Origin: Hygrophila difformis
Lineage: Eukaryota > Streptophyta > Magnoliopsida > Lamiales > Acanthaceae
Reading direction: 5' to 3'
DNA length: 64,000 nt
Assembly (NCBI GenBank): GCA_030278955.1
Contig: JAOANR010000013.1
Span: 44,304,191 to 44,368,190 of the forward strand
A program made the translations under genes and the position numbers. Positions within the stretch are counted from its first letter, which is position 1. Every line of letters begins with the position of its first letter. The notes beneath the pieces were generated by a model. That model saw only the letters and a program-made list of their open reading frames with translations. It was not told where the DNA came from and made no database searches. Of the stretch, positions 33,111-44,531 are shown piece by piece.

Positions 33111-33869
33111 ATTATTATAGGGGTGGGCGCGGTTCGGTTAACCTAAATTTTTCAGGTATTTATATTTATATTTGAACCGGACAAATACTCCATTCCAGTA
33201 TTTGTATTTGTAATCGGAGTCCTTGGTTAACCGGGGGTTCGGTTTCGATTCGATTCAGTAGTTAAGCGATTCGATTCGAATATTTTTTTCATTCCTCTAA
33301 AAATGTATAATCAAGTTTTCATTTCTTAATTCTTAAATTTTGTAGATTTTATTTGAGATGTTATTACACTATAGAAAAAAAACAAACATATATAACTATG
33401 TAATCAAGTGGATCTTTTTAGTGTTATCAAAATATGTTACAAGTAATAAATCTTAATGTAGTAGTATATTTCAATAATAAGGTATTCTTAAACACAGAAA
33501 AATAATATAGGCTCATTATGGTGATATATTTTGATAATTAACTCTTTAATTTTTTATATTTATTTTATTATATACTTAATAATTAAATAAATAATATTAT
33601 ATTATCTATAAATAATTTTCTACCATCAATGCCTACAATATATACAATATATATAACTTTTAAAATAAAATAAATATATTCGGTTCGGTTTGTTTAATTG
33701 GAGGGAAAAATTAAAATATTTGTATTTGTATTTGAACCGGACGAATACTGAAATTTGTTATTTGTATTTGCTCCGGGGTCCTCGGTTAACCGGAAATTCA
33801 ATTCGATTTCGATTCGATTCAGCGGTTCAACGAATCGGTTTGAATATTTTGCCCACCCCTAATTATTAT
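33111..33869. mobile_element. hAT-like non-autonomous element
   Basis: The element 33119-33861 has inverted ends AGGGGTGGGC and GCCCACCCCT and an 8-bp duplication ATTATTAT at 33111-33118 and 33862-33869. GGTTCGGTTAACC-type and CGATTCGATTCAG-type subterminal blocks are repeated at both sides. There is no transposase frame. Confidence 0.75.
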
Positions 33870-33978
33870 AGTGTAAAATACAAAAAGTTATAGTAATAAT
33901 GAAAAAATTATTGCATTATTGTCTTTATTTTAACCACTATAAATTATTAATTTTTTTTATAATCCTATTTTAAAAAAT

Positions 33979-34458
33979 ATACTCCATTTGTCCGTTAATT
34001 ATGACTACTTTCTTTTGGACATCAGAATTTAGGTAGTGGTGTTTAGTAGTTTAAGTGGTGTGAGTAAAATTGACTGTTTCATCCATTTAATTTATAATGA
34101 CTACATTTGACTTTTAACATTATTTATTATTTAATTATATTTGGCTCAATATTATTCTAATGATTTAAAAAGAAAAAAATAGTTGAGTATGGTCTTTTTA
34201 GAATTGTGGTCTTCTTAGAATTATCTAATTATATAGTTTTAGATTATATATTTTATATAATTTTTACTTATTTTGACATACATATGGATGTTTAAACAAA
34301 TGTACACGTATTTGGCTTTTTACGGAAAATAAAGTAGTCACTTTTAATGGAATTTGTTAGCTATTAAGATTCTATGTGATTTAAGTTGCTTAAAATAGAA
34401 AGTGAACATTGGGACAACATAAAAAGAAAAGTAGACAAAATTGGGGCGGAATGAGTAT
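33979..34458. repeat. MITE, probably composite, target of the LINE
   Basis: It runs from TACTCCATTTGTCCGTTAAT to GGGGCGGAATGAGTAT. Family signatures appear inside more than once (TTTGGCTCAATATTATTCTA, TCTAATTATATAGTTTTAGA). The LINE begins directly at its right edge. Confidence 0.6.
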
Positions 34459-34564
34459 CTTTTCTTGGGTGATCAAGACGTGGTCAGCACGTCGGCAAAG
34501 GAGAAAAAACTAAAAAATCTACAGAATAGGAGGGAAGAGAGGAAAAAACAAATAAAGAAGAAAC

Positions 34565-37500
34565 TCAAAAACGGGGGTAGCAGACCCCCGCAGAATCAGC
34601 AGAAAGTAAAGACCGAACGTCATCAGGAGGGAACGCCCATGTCGTGAAATATTCCAAGGACTTAGCACCCTTCTTTGCCAAGGAATCAGCTACCATGTTA
34701 CCCTCTCGGAGTATGTGGAACCACTGGTATCCCGGATGTAGAACCAACAAGTCAGAAATACTCTTCACTAATGGAAACACCAAATGCTCCGTTCCAACGT
34801 CACTTCTCAATAAATGAAGAGCCACTTTTGAATCGGAGAAGCAATGAGCCGTCATAACTCCCGCTCGATGAAGCCGAAGAAGACCATGCCAAATACCATA
34901 AAGTTCAGCGACCAAATTGGAATGAACCCCAACAAAGCCAGAGAACCCCTCAATCCATTGACCATCGCCAAGCCGTATCACACCCCCAAAGTCAGCCGGG
35001 CCCGGATTGCCAAACGAACTTCCATCCACGTGCAAGACGACACCAACATAATTATCCGGGTTCCACGACACAAGCCGCATGGAAACGGACCTGGGAAGGC
35101 GTTTAAAGACCCGATCAAAAGCCTCTCCCAGATAGCGAGAGTTTCGCACAACTGAATTGGAACAGACAACTTCCCCTCGCAAGCAAGCACCATTCCTTCC
35201 CTTCCAAATATTCCACATCAGCGCCCAATGCACACCCTCCCATCTCCTGCTACACGCTCGCAGTCGGCCATGAAAATCCAAATCCGAGAGCTGCCCTAGG
35301 AGTCGTGGCATGCCACCGATAATACGCCAAGCATGGGCTGCCCATGGACACTCAAAAAATAAATGTTGAATTGATTCAGCCTCTTGATGGCAAATGATAC
35401 ATAAAGGGGAATCTGCCAACCGTCGCCTATGTCGAAGAAGATTTACAGGCAACGAGTCATTCACCACTAGCCACATCATAAACCTGACTTTGTTTGGAGC
35501 TGGAAGACGCCAAACCCAGGTTTGAGAGCTGTCCCGTAGCTGCGGCCTATGAGTAAGTAACCATTCATACCCGGAGGCCACCATATACACCCCATCAATA
35601 GCCTCAATCCAGCAGCATCTATCGTCCGCATCCTCATGCAGCATAGGAGGCCCATTGAATATAATCTCCTGAGCTAGGGGTGGAGGGATGGGAGTTAACA
35701 ACCTTTTCAAGTGCCATCGACCCTGAACAAAGACATCCCTCACTCGTTTATCAGTCTCAGAAATATTAACATAGGACACTCGAGACGCAAGTGATCCACC
35801 ACACATCCATCTATCCGTCCAGAAATTACAGTTGCCCGCTCCTAAACGTATACGAAACCCATCCTGGAGTAAGGGAAAGACACGGTGGAGACCCCTATAT
35901 GTTGGGGAAGCAGCTGGTCGGTGATGGATCCAACCATTCTCACAGCCATATCGTCGAGCCAGAATCTGTGCCCAAGGTTTCGAGGAGTGACTCAAAATGT
36001 CCATGAGCAACTTGCCTAGCAACGCCGAATTCATATCTCTACATTTGCGAATGCCCAACCCTTCAAATTTCCTTGGCCTCGCCACCTTGTCCCATTTAAC
36101 CAAATGCAAGCCCCAGCCATGAACATCCTTCCAAATGAACTGCCTAACCTCACGATCAAAACGCTCACAAATACTCGTAGGCAGCCACATAATTTGCATA
36201 ATGTACGTAGGAAGAGCATTTAAGACTGATCGAGCTAAAGTCACCCGTCCCGCCTTATTAAGCAAAGCACGTTTGCAAGAACCAAGCTTCGCATGCAAGC
36301 GCTCAATGAGAAATTCAAACCGATCAGCACTTCGGATGCCAAGAGATAAAGGAAACCCCAGATATGTACCAATTTCAGTCGAGAAGTCTATATTCAGAAT
36401 TGAAAAAATATCATCCTTCACATACTGCGGTACCGCAGCCGAAGCAATCGCCAAAGATTTCCTGGGATTGATCCTTAGCCCAGCCTGTCGATCGAACTCC
36501 CCAAGAACTTCCTCCATGCACTGAATACTATCCAAGGACGCTTGCGAGAACAAATCATCCGCAAACATTAGGTGTGAAAGGGATGGGGTGCCGCGCCCTA
36601 AGGAGATTGGCAACCACCGTCCATCCGTTACCCGTGCAAGGATTGTACGAGATAGTTTCTCCATAACAACAAGAAATAAATAAGGTGAAAGTGGATCACC
36701 CCGGCGGATTCCCTTGGTCGGGGAGAAAGGCGGCAAGCTCGAGCCATTCCATAGGATAGCATATGAGGGTGACCGAACGCAAAACATGATAATTCGGACA
36801 AAAGAATCAGGGAGCCCCATTTCTTGAAGACAAACCTCTAAAAAGTCCCATTGTATATTGTCGTATGCCTTCTCCAGATCAATCTTAAGAAGAAGATCAC
36901 GTGCCCGGTGTTGCTTGTTTCTGAATAGAGTAAGAACTTCCTGGAGTATAATAGCATCCCCCGCCGTCCCTCTCCCTGGAAGAAAAGCTGACTGAAAAGG
37001 ACCAATGTAGTCCTTCAACACTGGCCGCAATCGGTTAACAATAACCTTTGTTAAAATCTTGTAGCAAACTTTGCAGAGGCTGATAGGCCAAAATTGTCGG
37101 ATTTCTCGAGGAATCTCCACTTTAGGAATGAGACATATAAATGTGTCTGCAAGTTCCTTCTGAAATGAACCAATAGCCATTGCATTACAAACAAAAGTCC
37201 AGATATCATTCCCTAAGCAATCCCAATATAATTTGTAAAAAATGGCAGGAAATCCATCTGGCCCCGGAGCCGAAAAACCCTTAATTTCTTTCACAACCGT
37301 GCGCACTTCCTCCAACCTGACCGCCTCAGCTAGATGATTCAACTGCAAGATCTGTGGTAAAGGTTCCAGCAGACACAAATTTCGGATAGGCCTCTCAGTA
37401 TGTCCAAATAAAGCACTAAAATGTGCAACAACATGTGTCCTAAGGGCAACCTCCTCAGTTGTCCATTGCCCATTAATTTCCAAACCCAACACCCTAGACT

Positions 37501-37882
37501 TTTTACGGCGAACGAGGGTTTGAGCATGAAAATAACGGGTGTTGTCATCACCATGCTTGATCCATTTATCTCGGGATTTCTGGAACCAAAGCATCTCCTC
37601 TTGTCGAAGCACATCATCAAGCTCCTTAAGTAGTTGTTGCTCCAATAACTGCATACAAGCGGAGTCAATACCCCTAAGCACCCTTCGGACACCTGCCAGG
37701 CGCCTAAGAATTCGGGACTTCCTTATGCGAATGTGACCAAAGGTATGAGTATTAAAGTATTGAGAAGATTCCTTGACTTGCTTCAATTTCTGAGATAAGA
37801 TACCCCTTAGTCTTTGTGTGCAGACCAAGCGAATTCCCATCGAAAAGGACGTTGACCTTGGCGACCAGACGACGGTGAGCAC
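34565..37882 (-). CDS. LINE ORF2, reverse transcriptase and RNase H part
   Basis: This is a 1105-residue frame. The reverse transcriptase shows PGPDGFPAIFYK, LPGRGTAGDAI, FADD at 440-443 and TYLGFPLS. A zf-RVT region follows (WVWRLPAPNKVRFMMWL, with CIICHQEAESIQHLFFECP). RNase H begins near residue 949 with HVDGSSFGNPGPA. It is offset from the upstream endonuclease frame by one base-shift, so the listed first Met is not the natural start. Confidence 0.9.
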   Translation of the reverse strand: MLTVVWSPRSTSFSMGIRLVCTQRLRGILSQKLKQVKESSQYFNTHTFGHIRIRKSRILRRLAGVRRVLRGIDSACMQLLEQQLLKELDDVLRQEEMLWFQKSRDKWIKHGDDNTRYFHAQTLVRRKKSRVLGLEINGQWTTEEVALRTHVVAHFSALFGHTERPIRNLCLLEPLPQILQLNHLAEAVRLEEVRTVVKEIKGFSAPGPDGFPAIFYKLYWDCLGNDIWTFVCNAMAIGSFQKELADTFICLIPKVEIPREIRQFWPISLCKVCYKILTKVIVNRLRPVLKDYIGPFQSAFLPGRGTAGDAIILQEVLTLFRNKQHRARDLLLKIDLEKAYDNIQWDFLEVCLQEMGLPDSFVRIIMFCVRSPSYAILWNGSSLPPFSPTKGIRRGDPLSPYLFLVVMEKLSRTILARVTDGRWLPISLGRGTPSLSHLMFADDLFSQASLDSIQCMEEVLGEFDRQAGLRINPRKSLAIASAAVPQYVKDDIFSILNIDFSTEIGTYLGFPLSLGIRSADRFEFLIERLHAKLGSCKRALLNKAGRVTLARSVLNALPTYIMQIMWLPTSICERFDREVRQFIWKDVHGWGLHLVKWDKVARPRKFEGLGIRKCRDMNSALLGKLLMDILSHSSKPWAQILARRYGCENGWIHHRPAASPTYRGLHRVFPLLQDGFRIRLGAGNCNFWTDRWMCGGSLASRVSYVNISETDKRVRDVFVQGRWHLKRLLTPIPPPLAQEIIFNGPPMLHEDADDRCCWIEAIDGVYMVASGYEWLLTHRPQLRDSSQTWVWRLPAPNKVRFMMWLVVNDSLPVNLLRHRRRLADSPLCIICHQEAESIQHLFFECPWAAHAWRIIGGMPRLLGQLSDLDFHGRLRACSRRWEGVHWALMWNIWKGRNGACLRGEVVCSNSVVRNSRYLGEAFDRVFKRLPRSVSMRLVSWNPDNYVGVVLHVDGSSFGNPGPADFGGVIRLGDGQWIEGFSGFVGVHSNLVAELYGIWHGLLRLHRAGVMTAHCFSDSKVALHLLRSDVGTEHLVFPLVKSISDLLVLHPGYQWFHILREGNMVADSLAKKGAKSLEYFTTWAFPPDDVRSLLSADSAGVCYPRF

Positions 37883-38589
37883 CGGAGCAAAAGTGCATTA
37901 TAATCGGATGCCCGTCGTGGAAGAACTTCGACATACCCATCAGGAAATACTTCGTTCCATGCATTATTCACAACAGCCCGATCAAGACGCTTGCGAGCCA
38001 GGGGGCCTCCCGTGGTGTTCCGTTGCCATGTAAATGCATCACCCACTGTATGTAGTGTATGAAGACTACATACGTCCAGCATGTCACGGAATTTCTCACA
38101 CATCCGTGCATTAGGTACCATACCATAGGCTTCCGACACAAAGACAACCTCATTCCAATCGCCAATAGCCAACCATGAACCGTCCACCAACCCCGCAATC
38201 TCACCCATGTTGGTCCAGTCCTCCTCCCTATGACGAGCGCATGGACTCGCATACACTGCCGATAAAAACCAAGCACTTGAACCACAACAAACCTTCAGCG
38301 TGGAGATGTGTGGGAAAGATCGAATAAGATTGAAAGTAAACGACAAACCAATCCGATGAAGGACCCAAAGCCCACCAGCTCGACCAACCGATTCAATAAC
38401 ATGGATGGCCTCATAATTTAGCCTGTACAAGAAACTCCGAAGACGTTCAAAGGGACCCTGAGGTTCCATGATAACCATAACAGAGGGACAAAATTGTCGA
38501 ATCATGTTCGCTAAGTGGCGTTGAGTATTTCGATGCATGGCGCCACGCACGTTCCATGCAAGGATAGAAAAATCTTTAAATCCAATCAT
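37807..38589 (-). CDS. LINE ORF2, endonuclease part
   Basis: This 260-residue apurinic-type endonuclease domain begins MIGFKDFSILAWNVRGA, with NVRGAMH, the catalytic-Glu motif IMEPQG, and GDWNEV. It starts in an ATGA overlap with the ORF1 stop, so ORF2 is probably translated by termination-reinitiation. It stops after AWSAHKD, where the frame shifts into the RT part. Confidence 0.88.
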   Translation of the reverse strand: MIGFKDFSILAWNVRGAMHRNTQRHLANMIRQFCPSVMVIMEPQGPFERLRSFLYRLNYEAIHVIESVGRAGGLWVLHRIGLSFTFNLIRSFPHISTLKVCCGSSAWFLSAVYASPCARHREEDWTNMGEIAGLVDGSWLAIGDWNEVVFVSEAYGMVPNARMCEKFRDMLDVCSLHTLHTVGDAFTWQRNTTGGPLARKRLDRAVVNNAWNEVFPDGYVEVLPRRASDYNALLLRCSPSSGRQGQRPFRWEFAWSAHKD

Positions 38590-39707
38590 TGCGGCTCTAA
38601 GGCCAATTGAGTAGTTGGCAGTGTCTGCACCCAGTCAGCATCCCTAACCTGAACACTATTGGTGTTATGCCCAGCGACCATAACACCATCACCCGCAGAA
38701 ACAAGGCTAGCCAAGAGCCCCTTCTCAAACCCTATCGATGCTTGTACTTCATTCCCAGTGCCCCCATTGAGTAGGTGTGCATATTTCTCTGGAAAAAATT
38801 TCTCGACATCCTCAGCAGTAGGACGACGTCGCTCCGGACCTTTACCACCCTTCCTCTCTAGGCTAGCGCGCATGCCATCTGACTTTGCCTTTTTAAAACG
38901 CAGATGATTGTTAATAGCAAGGGGTGTCTTGGTTTTACTTCGATCTTCAGCAGCCAGTCCCAATGCACCCTCCTTTACAGCCTTCCGAGCAGCCATGGGA
39001 ACATTAGTTACAGACTTTTGAGCAGCCATAGAACCATCAGGTCCAGACTTCCCCGCATCCAAAGTTTGGTTGCTGATTTTCCCCGTAAATAGAGAATCAT
39101 GACTAGTAATTCCATCTTTCATCCCTTTCCCCTTGCCTTGCACACCCTGGCGTTTGACACCCTCAGCCGGAACCTTAGAAGTCTCAGATGTAGCCTGCCG
39201 AGGCTTCCTTCGTTTGACTACCATCCAATCGCCAACACCTAGGTCTTGAATACTCTCGGCCACTCCACCCTGCGAAACCGGTCCCCTCTGCGCCAACCCA
39301 GCAGTCTCCAGATCCGCAGGGGTCGAGGGCTTCGGATCATTCTCCAACCCGACGCTCGGTAATGAAGTTGACACGATCTCCATCGATTGACCAGAGATTG
39401 GAGCAACACTAGTGCAGGCCGTACTCGAATTAATCGTGCAACGATCCTGAGCATGCCCATAACAAGCACACTTCATACATACCATGTTAAGTCCTTCATA
39501 GACGACCTGGATAATTTGCCCTTCAACATCCAACACACCAAGCAAGGGTTTGTCTATGTTAATTTCAACACAAACCCTAGCATAACGGCCCCTAGTAATT
39601 GTCAACGTGGTCCTATCCACCTTAATAAAGGTTCCTAGCGCCGAAGCAATGACTTTTAATGCACTCTCTTTAAAGAACGCCTGCTTTAAATCCGAAATCG
39701 GACCCAA
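38586..39707 (-). CDS. LINE ORF1, C-terminal part with zinc knuckle
   Basis: Residues up to about 85 complete the DUF4283 region (YARVCVEINIDKPLLG). A CCHC knuckle CMKCACYGHAQDRC follows, then a long disordered Lys/Ser/Pro-rich tail. ORF1 proteins of L1-type elements bind the element's RNA. The frame is separated from the N-terminal part by one frameshift. Confidence 0.85.
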   Translation of the reverse strand: MGPISDLKQAFFKESALKVIASALGTFIKVDRTTLTITRGRYARVCVEINIDKPLLGVLDVEGQIIQVVYEGLNMVCMKCACYGHAQDRCTINSSTACTSVAPISGQSMEIVSTSLPSVGLENDPKPSTPADLETAGLAQRGPVSQGGVAESIQDLGVGDWMVVKRRKPRQATSETSKVPAEGVKRQGVQGKGKGMKDGITSHDSLFTGKISNQTLDAGKSGPDGSMAAQKSVTNVPMAARKAVKEGALGLAAEDRSKTKTPLAINNHLRFKKAKSDGMRASLERKGGKGPERRRPTAEDVEKFFPEKYAHLLNGGTGNEVQASIGFEKGLLASLVSAGDGVMVAGHNTNSVQVRDADWVQTLPTTQLALEPQ

Positions 39708-40222
39708 GTTTGAACTGTATTCACTTTTGATTTCTTAGGATCAAAATCTGGCGACCACCTCTGGATAGCCAAAACATGGTCAAAAACCGTCCAAGGGCCT
39801 CCCGTGAGCACCTTCTCACGATCATCCGGCCTCTGAAACTTCACAAGGAAAAAACCAAAACCAATATCAAGTAAATCAAAACGGCCAGACAATTTCCATG
39901 CCCGGGTTAATCTATCCTTCAGGGCAACAAATCCGACAGAGATTCCGAGGACTGTGATCACAAGAGTATCCCTCCAAGGTTCATATAATTCATCCAACGC
40001 CTCCTTTGCAAAACGAATCTTCGGACACCGTTGATGAGAGCCATCACAATCAATGGAAGCCACTTTATCCGCTAACCAATCACGTGTATCAGAAGTCGGT
40101 GACGAAAGGGATTCAGAATTCGTCTTGAGAACATCCAGAAACGAAGGGGCGGAAGGAGCCTGAGAAGCAGCCGGAGGGGGAGACGAAGGAAGAGGGTCGG
40201 GTGGTTTAACGCGAGGACTCAT
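39686..40222 (-). pseudogene. LINE ORF1, N-terminal part (DUF4283), frameshifted
   Basis: This is a 178-residue frame with a Pro/Ser-rich start and the DUF4283 core (ELYEPWRDTLVITVLG, then GPWTVFDHVLAIQRW and VQTWVRF). It breaks off at VRF, where the rest continues in another frame from about 39700. Confidence 0.85.
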
Positions 40223-40292
40223 GTCACAAATCTTTTTCAGGACGCAAAACTAATATCTTGAGAGCTTGATTGTTTCATTCTGGAATGAGTAT

Positions 40293-40632
40293 TAATTATT
40301 GAACAAATATTTTTTTAAAAATAATTTATAGTATTTTTAAAAAAATGAAAGAAAGAAAAAAAACTGGAGGTATGAGCAATGGCCGGGATCAAAATGGCAT
40401 ATGACAATTCTGAACAATTATTTCACCATGTCCATTAATAAAGGACCATATTCATCAAATAAAATCTTTACACAGTGACTCCTATTAAGTAAACAAAGCT
40501 TAGTGCACATAACAAGAAAAATGTTGAACTTCTTTATTAATCAATGAAGCAAGTTTAAGTGCTTCAATTCCTCCTTGACAAGTTTGAGATAAACATACAA
40601 TTACACGACACACAAATCAATCAAGAAGATCC
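40293..40632. other. Region downstream of the subtilase gene
   Basis: This is 340 bases between the LINE target duplication and the subtilase stop. It is AT-rich, probably the subtilase 3' untranslated region near 40633, and otherwise featureless. Confidence 0.4.
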
Positions 40633-43600
40633 TTATACTGAATTCGGATAAATGACTATGGGACTCCATACTTTCCGGACACCGTCGGACCATTCTAACC
40701 CTGCCGATATTGTTTTCTTCCCATCCATCTTCCCCGAAATGATCGCCACATATTTCTTCTTCTCATTCAGTGCTACAAATGTCAGGGCGTTGGGATCCAC
40801 AGATATGGAGTAATCCTTGCCCTTGGTGGTCGTCACCCTGTACGTTGAATTTGCAGGACCGACATTCATAACCGTTCTTCTGAATCTTTTGGAAAATGAT
40901 GTGATCATTTCTGAACCCTTATTAATGGGCACTTGTGCTGACATTGAAGGGTAATTGAGGTCCTTGATAGGGGAATGCAGCTTCGCAGGACAATTGGCGT
41001 TGACTCCGTTGGAGAATATCTTTACCAACGTTGACGTGTTGTATCCCATATTGCAGAGCATTTTGATGTAGTGGCGTGTGGGTGTGTCGTAGACGAGGCC
41101 TGGGTCGAGAGCTTTTGTTGGATTGATGTGGCCGGCGCCGTATGAGAATTCTGCCAGTGAATCCCTCAATGCATCATTTGATGTATTCATTCTCTTGGCT
41201 ACAGAACAAACAAGAGTTTAGTGAGAACTTTATAGGACTAATTTTGCAAACGGTGCACCAACAAATTTTGAGATTATTATCAAAACTAGCCATTACAACT
41301 TACAAGGTGTCACTACTGGTTCGGCTACTACAAACACCTATTATTGAAATATGTCAATTCAAAGTTAAAGTTATTGGTATTAGGCTAAATGAGTTTGTAG
41401 TGACCTATATTGATAATCGTCCTGACTTTGATCTGATTTTCAATATAGGCTCTATAAAGTCAATTGGCTTAAAAAACCAATAATACATCATTGTAGGGAC
41501 CCAAAATTAATAGAAACACATTATAATGGAATTATCTCAATTTTTTTTCTGTTAAAATTTCTTGTCGGGCCAATTGTGCTAAATCGTATTTAAATTAATA
41601 CAAGCACTAAATTATGGAGTTAAAATAAACTGAAACAATGTAGTTGGACTAGGACACCTTTGAGAATATCTCTTATGGGGCTAATTCGTTTGTTTGGATT
41701 AGTTTATAGAAGTAAAGAAGTGTCCGATGATGACAAAAAGAGCATCACCTGTTGTCATGAGAGCTGATTTGATAACTGCAGGTGACCAATCAGGATGAAA
41801 TGTTTTGACATAGGCTGCTGCTCCGGCAACATGTGGGCATGACATTGAGGTTCCAGATAATACATTGTACTTGGACCCTCTCTTATCAGAAGGCGGCGCT
41901 GCCCATGATGCAAAAGGGGAAAATGCTGCTAGAATTTCAACTCCAGGTGCCGTTAGATCTGGCTGCGCACATGTATAATTGCATCCGCATAAGTACGAAA
42001 TGATTACATGCTCTGTTGTCCATGGCTTGTAAGTTGCAATGTACTACATAGTACATACCTTGAGAAGGTCAGGGATGATTGTGTTTGGCCCTCTGCTAGA
42101 AAACAGAGCAACCCAAGGTCCATTGGAAGTCCTTATGGTTTCACTGGCAAGTATTTCAACATGGCGAATTGATCTAGCAGGTTATATTGTTTAATTGTAA
42201 AACATTTGTGTAATTTTCACCCAAATGTAAGGGTTGGAGTACGACAGTAGAGATTTTGTAAGAATGGCAGCAATTACCTAGTGGAGTTGAAGTATTTGAC
42301 TAGGTTAGTGAAGTCTTTTGGATCCAAATTTGATTCTGGAATTGAAACAACCTGGGAGAACTCAGCTGCCAGGGTTGTAATAACTCCGGCAGCTTCATTT
42401 TTTATGGCTTCTACATCTCCAATGGGCTCACTACAGAGCACAATCTTCCCCCGGACTAAATCGCGATCCAAACATCCTGTCTTACATGCACTAAAATTTG
42501 ACAAGAAAGAGATTACGACCTGTTCTTTAGGACTTAATTTTTTCTTTCTTTAACTTATTACAAGAGTAAGATACTTATTCTTACAGAGCAGCACCATAGT
42601 TGCAATTGCGCGAGACATCTCTGCCAAATTTGAGCTCAGTCTTACTCCCCACCAAGTTGAAGGGATTCACCGCCCTGCCCTGCGACAAGAAGTTTCCCAA
42701 ATTAATGACAAGCACAACCTGCATAGATTGATAGAATTACCAGAGATGATGTATCAAGCTAGACATACTATTAAGAATGTCCCATTGGGCAGCACAACTT
42801 TGTTGTAGATTGCTCTGTCGGTAGAGCTTCCAGCGACCGTAAGAACCCACGGGACAACGCTCGAAACTGATCCCTTCTCGGGACCATAGTTTCCAGCAGC
42901 TTGCACCACTAAAATGCCCCTTTGAGAAGCATGAAAAGAGCCTATCGCGATGACATCAGTTTGCAGTCCCTTTGGCACTTTAGACGCGATGGAAATTGAT
43001 ATAATATCGACTCGGTCAGCTATAGCATCATCGAATGCAGCCAGTATATTTGCCGAGCTGCATCCCTCAAAGTTGCAAGCTTTGTATGCCGCAATTCTAG
43101 CAGATGGCACGCCTCCTCTCGCGGTCCCTTTGGCAATGCCGTTGAAACTAGCATCTCTAACAGGGTTCCCGGCTGCAGTGGATGCCGTGTGGGTTCCATG
43201 TCCTTTTAAATCCAGGGCTGAGTTGTCAAGTGGTGGTTTTCCCCCATAGTACCTTGCCCCTATTAATTTGCTGCAACAGTTATGCATAATTATTGTTAGT
43301 AATAAATAACAAATGATGCATCTTTTTTATAGTTTAAGAGATTGAGTTGATTTTATACTTGTTGCAAGTGAAGTTGGCTCCGCCTCGACAAGCTCCTTTC
43401 CACTTGTTAGGCGGAGGGCCAAAGCCTTTATCGTTAAAGCTCTCGGACTCGGGCCAAATTCCGCTATCAATGACCCCAATGATGGTGTTGCTCTCCACAG
43501 TGGGGTTTCGTCGAACATCTTCAGGTAGCCCGGTGAAGTCCCACGATCTTGTCGTGACAAGTTCGTACTCCAAGTTGGGGATGATTGCTACGACGTCTCC

Positions 43601-44531
43601 ACGATCTGAATGAATACATTCCAAAGGGAAACCATATAGCAATGTTCTAGGTTAACTTCCAACACCTTTCAAAATAAGCACATAATAAAATGATTTCAAT
43701 ATCCTTTCTGCTACAATGTTCCACATCAGTAGTTATATGTCGGGATGTCACCTTGTTTATATCGACAGGGGCCACTCTACCTACTACCAATTGGTTTTGG
43801 GTTGGAACCCCTAAGTCCATTTTCTTTCCAAGAGTGTTCAATGTCTGAAACATATTTGAACAGTTTACTCTATATATGCCTGAAATTTAAAGATTACAAC
43901 TAAAAGATAAAGGACTAAATTACCTAATAGAAAAAAACTTAAGGAACTACTATTTTACAATAAGTCCTCAGTTTTACTATTTTCTAGGTTCACAGAAAAG
44001 AAATTTGAGAACTTTTACTGGTTAATTTTTCGATCTCTTTGGCTGTTAGATTGGCTGCGAATCCATTTATAGTCCTTGTATAACTTCTCACCAAAGAATC
44101 CTCCGCAGCCCTGTGTGTCCAATGCAAACAATAAGAGGGTATACATATGTATGTGTGTGTTTATAAATACATAGACAATCTGTACGAATTTGAACAATAC
44201 AAGTCAATACACTTTTACATTACCCGCTCTCGAGAACATCTTCAAGGATGTCAAAATGATCCGATGAAATGGAATAGCGATCTTTTTGGGCTTGTCCCAT
44301 GTACACTATGTAAACCTATTGTTAAACATCGGGTTTATAAGTCACTTTTGGTCGTGACATAAGTGTAGAACGTCGTTGACTCTTATAGATCATAGGATAA
44401 AAATGTGTGTACAATAAAAATAACCCATGAGATGAACAAACCTGCCTGGCATCATCTGCAAAACTCAAATTCAAAAGAGCAGCAAAGAAAACACAGGATA
44501 ACTGATACAGACAAAATCTAGACATATTCAT
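40633..44531 (-). CDS. Cucumisin-like subtilisin protease (subtilase, SBT4-type), 10 exons
   Basis: This is a secreted serine protease. Exons are 44442-44531, 44224-44315, 44019-44110, 43359-43605, 42769-43270, 42585-42679, 42278-42490, 42059-42173, 41749-41962 and 40633-41198, giving 741 residues with consistent phases. A signal peptide (about 1-25) precedes the I9 inhibitor prodomain (VYIVYMGQ to [11 protein letters not shown]). The mature enzyme starts near TTRSWDF (109). The catalytic set is complete: Asp138 (DSGIWPES), His198 (GHGTHTAS), Asn301 (AAGNYGPE) and Ser521 ([11 protein letters not shown]). A protease-associated insertion lies between His and Ser, and a fibronectin-III-like domain ends the protein. 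It is apoplastic or wall-localised by family; the substrate is unknown. Confidence 0.92.

Larger units (their letters stand above)
34448..40292 (-). mobile_element. LINE (L1-type non-LTR retrotransposon), full length
   Basis: The element spans about 34459-40281 and is flanked by GGAATGAGTAT at 34448-34458 and 40282-40292, an 11-bp target duplication. Reading on the minus strand, the 5' end lies only 59 bases before the ORF1 start. ORF1 has a DUF4283 domain and a zinc knuckle; ORF2 has endonuclease, reverse transcriptase and RNase H. Two frameshifts (near 39700 and near 37850) disrupt it, so it is probably inactive. The 3' tail is only weakly A-rich. Confidence 0.9.

Noticed and set aside
43647..43853. 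68-residue minus-strand frame between subtilase exons 3 and 4
   Set aside because: Exons 3 and 4 join in phase without it, and it has no subtilase similarity; it is intron sequence.
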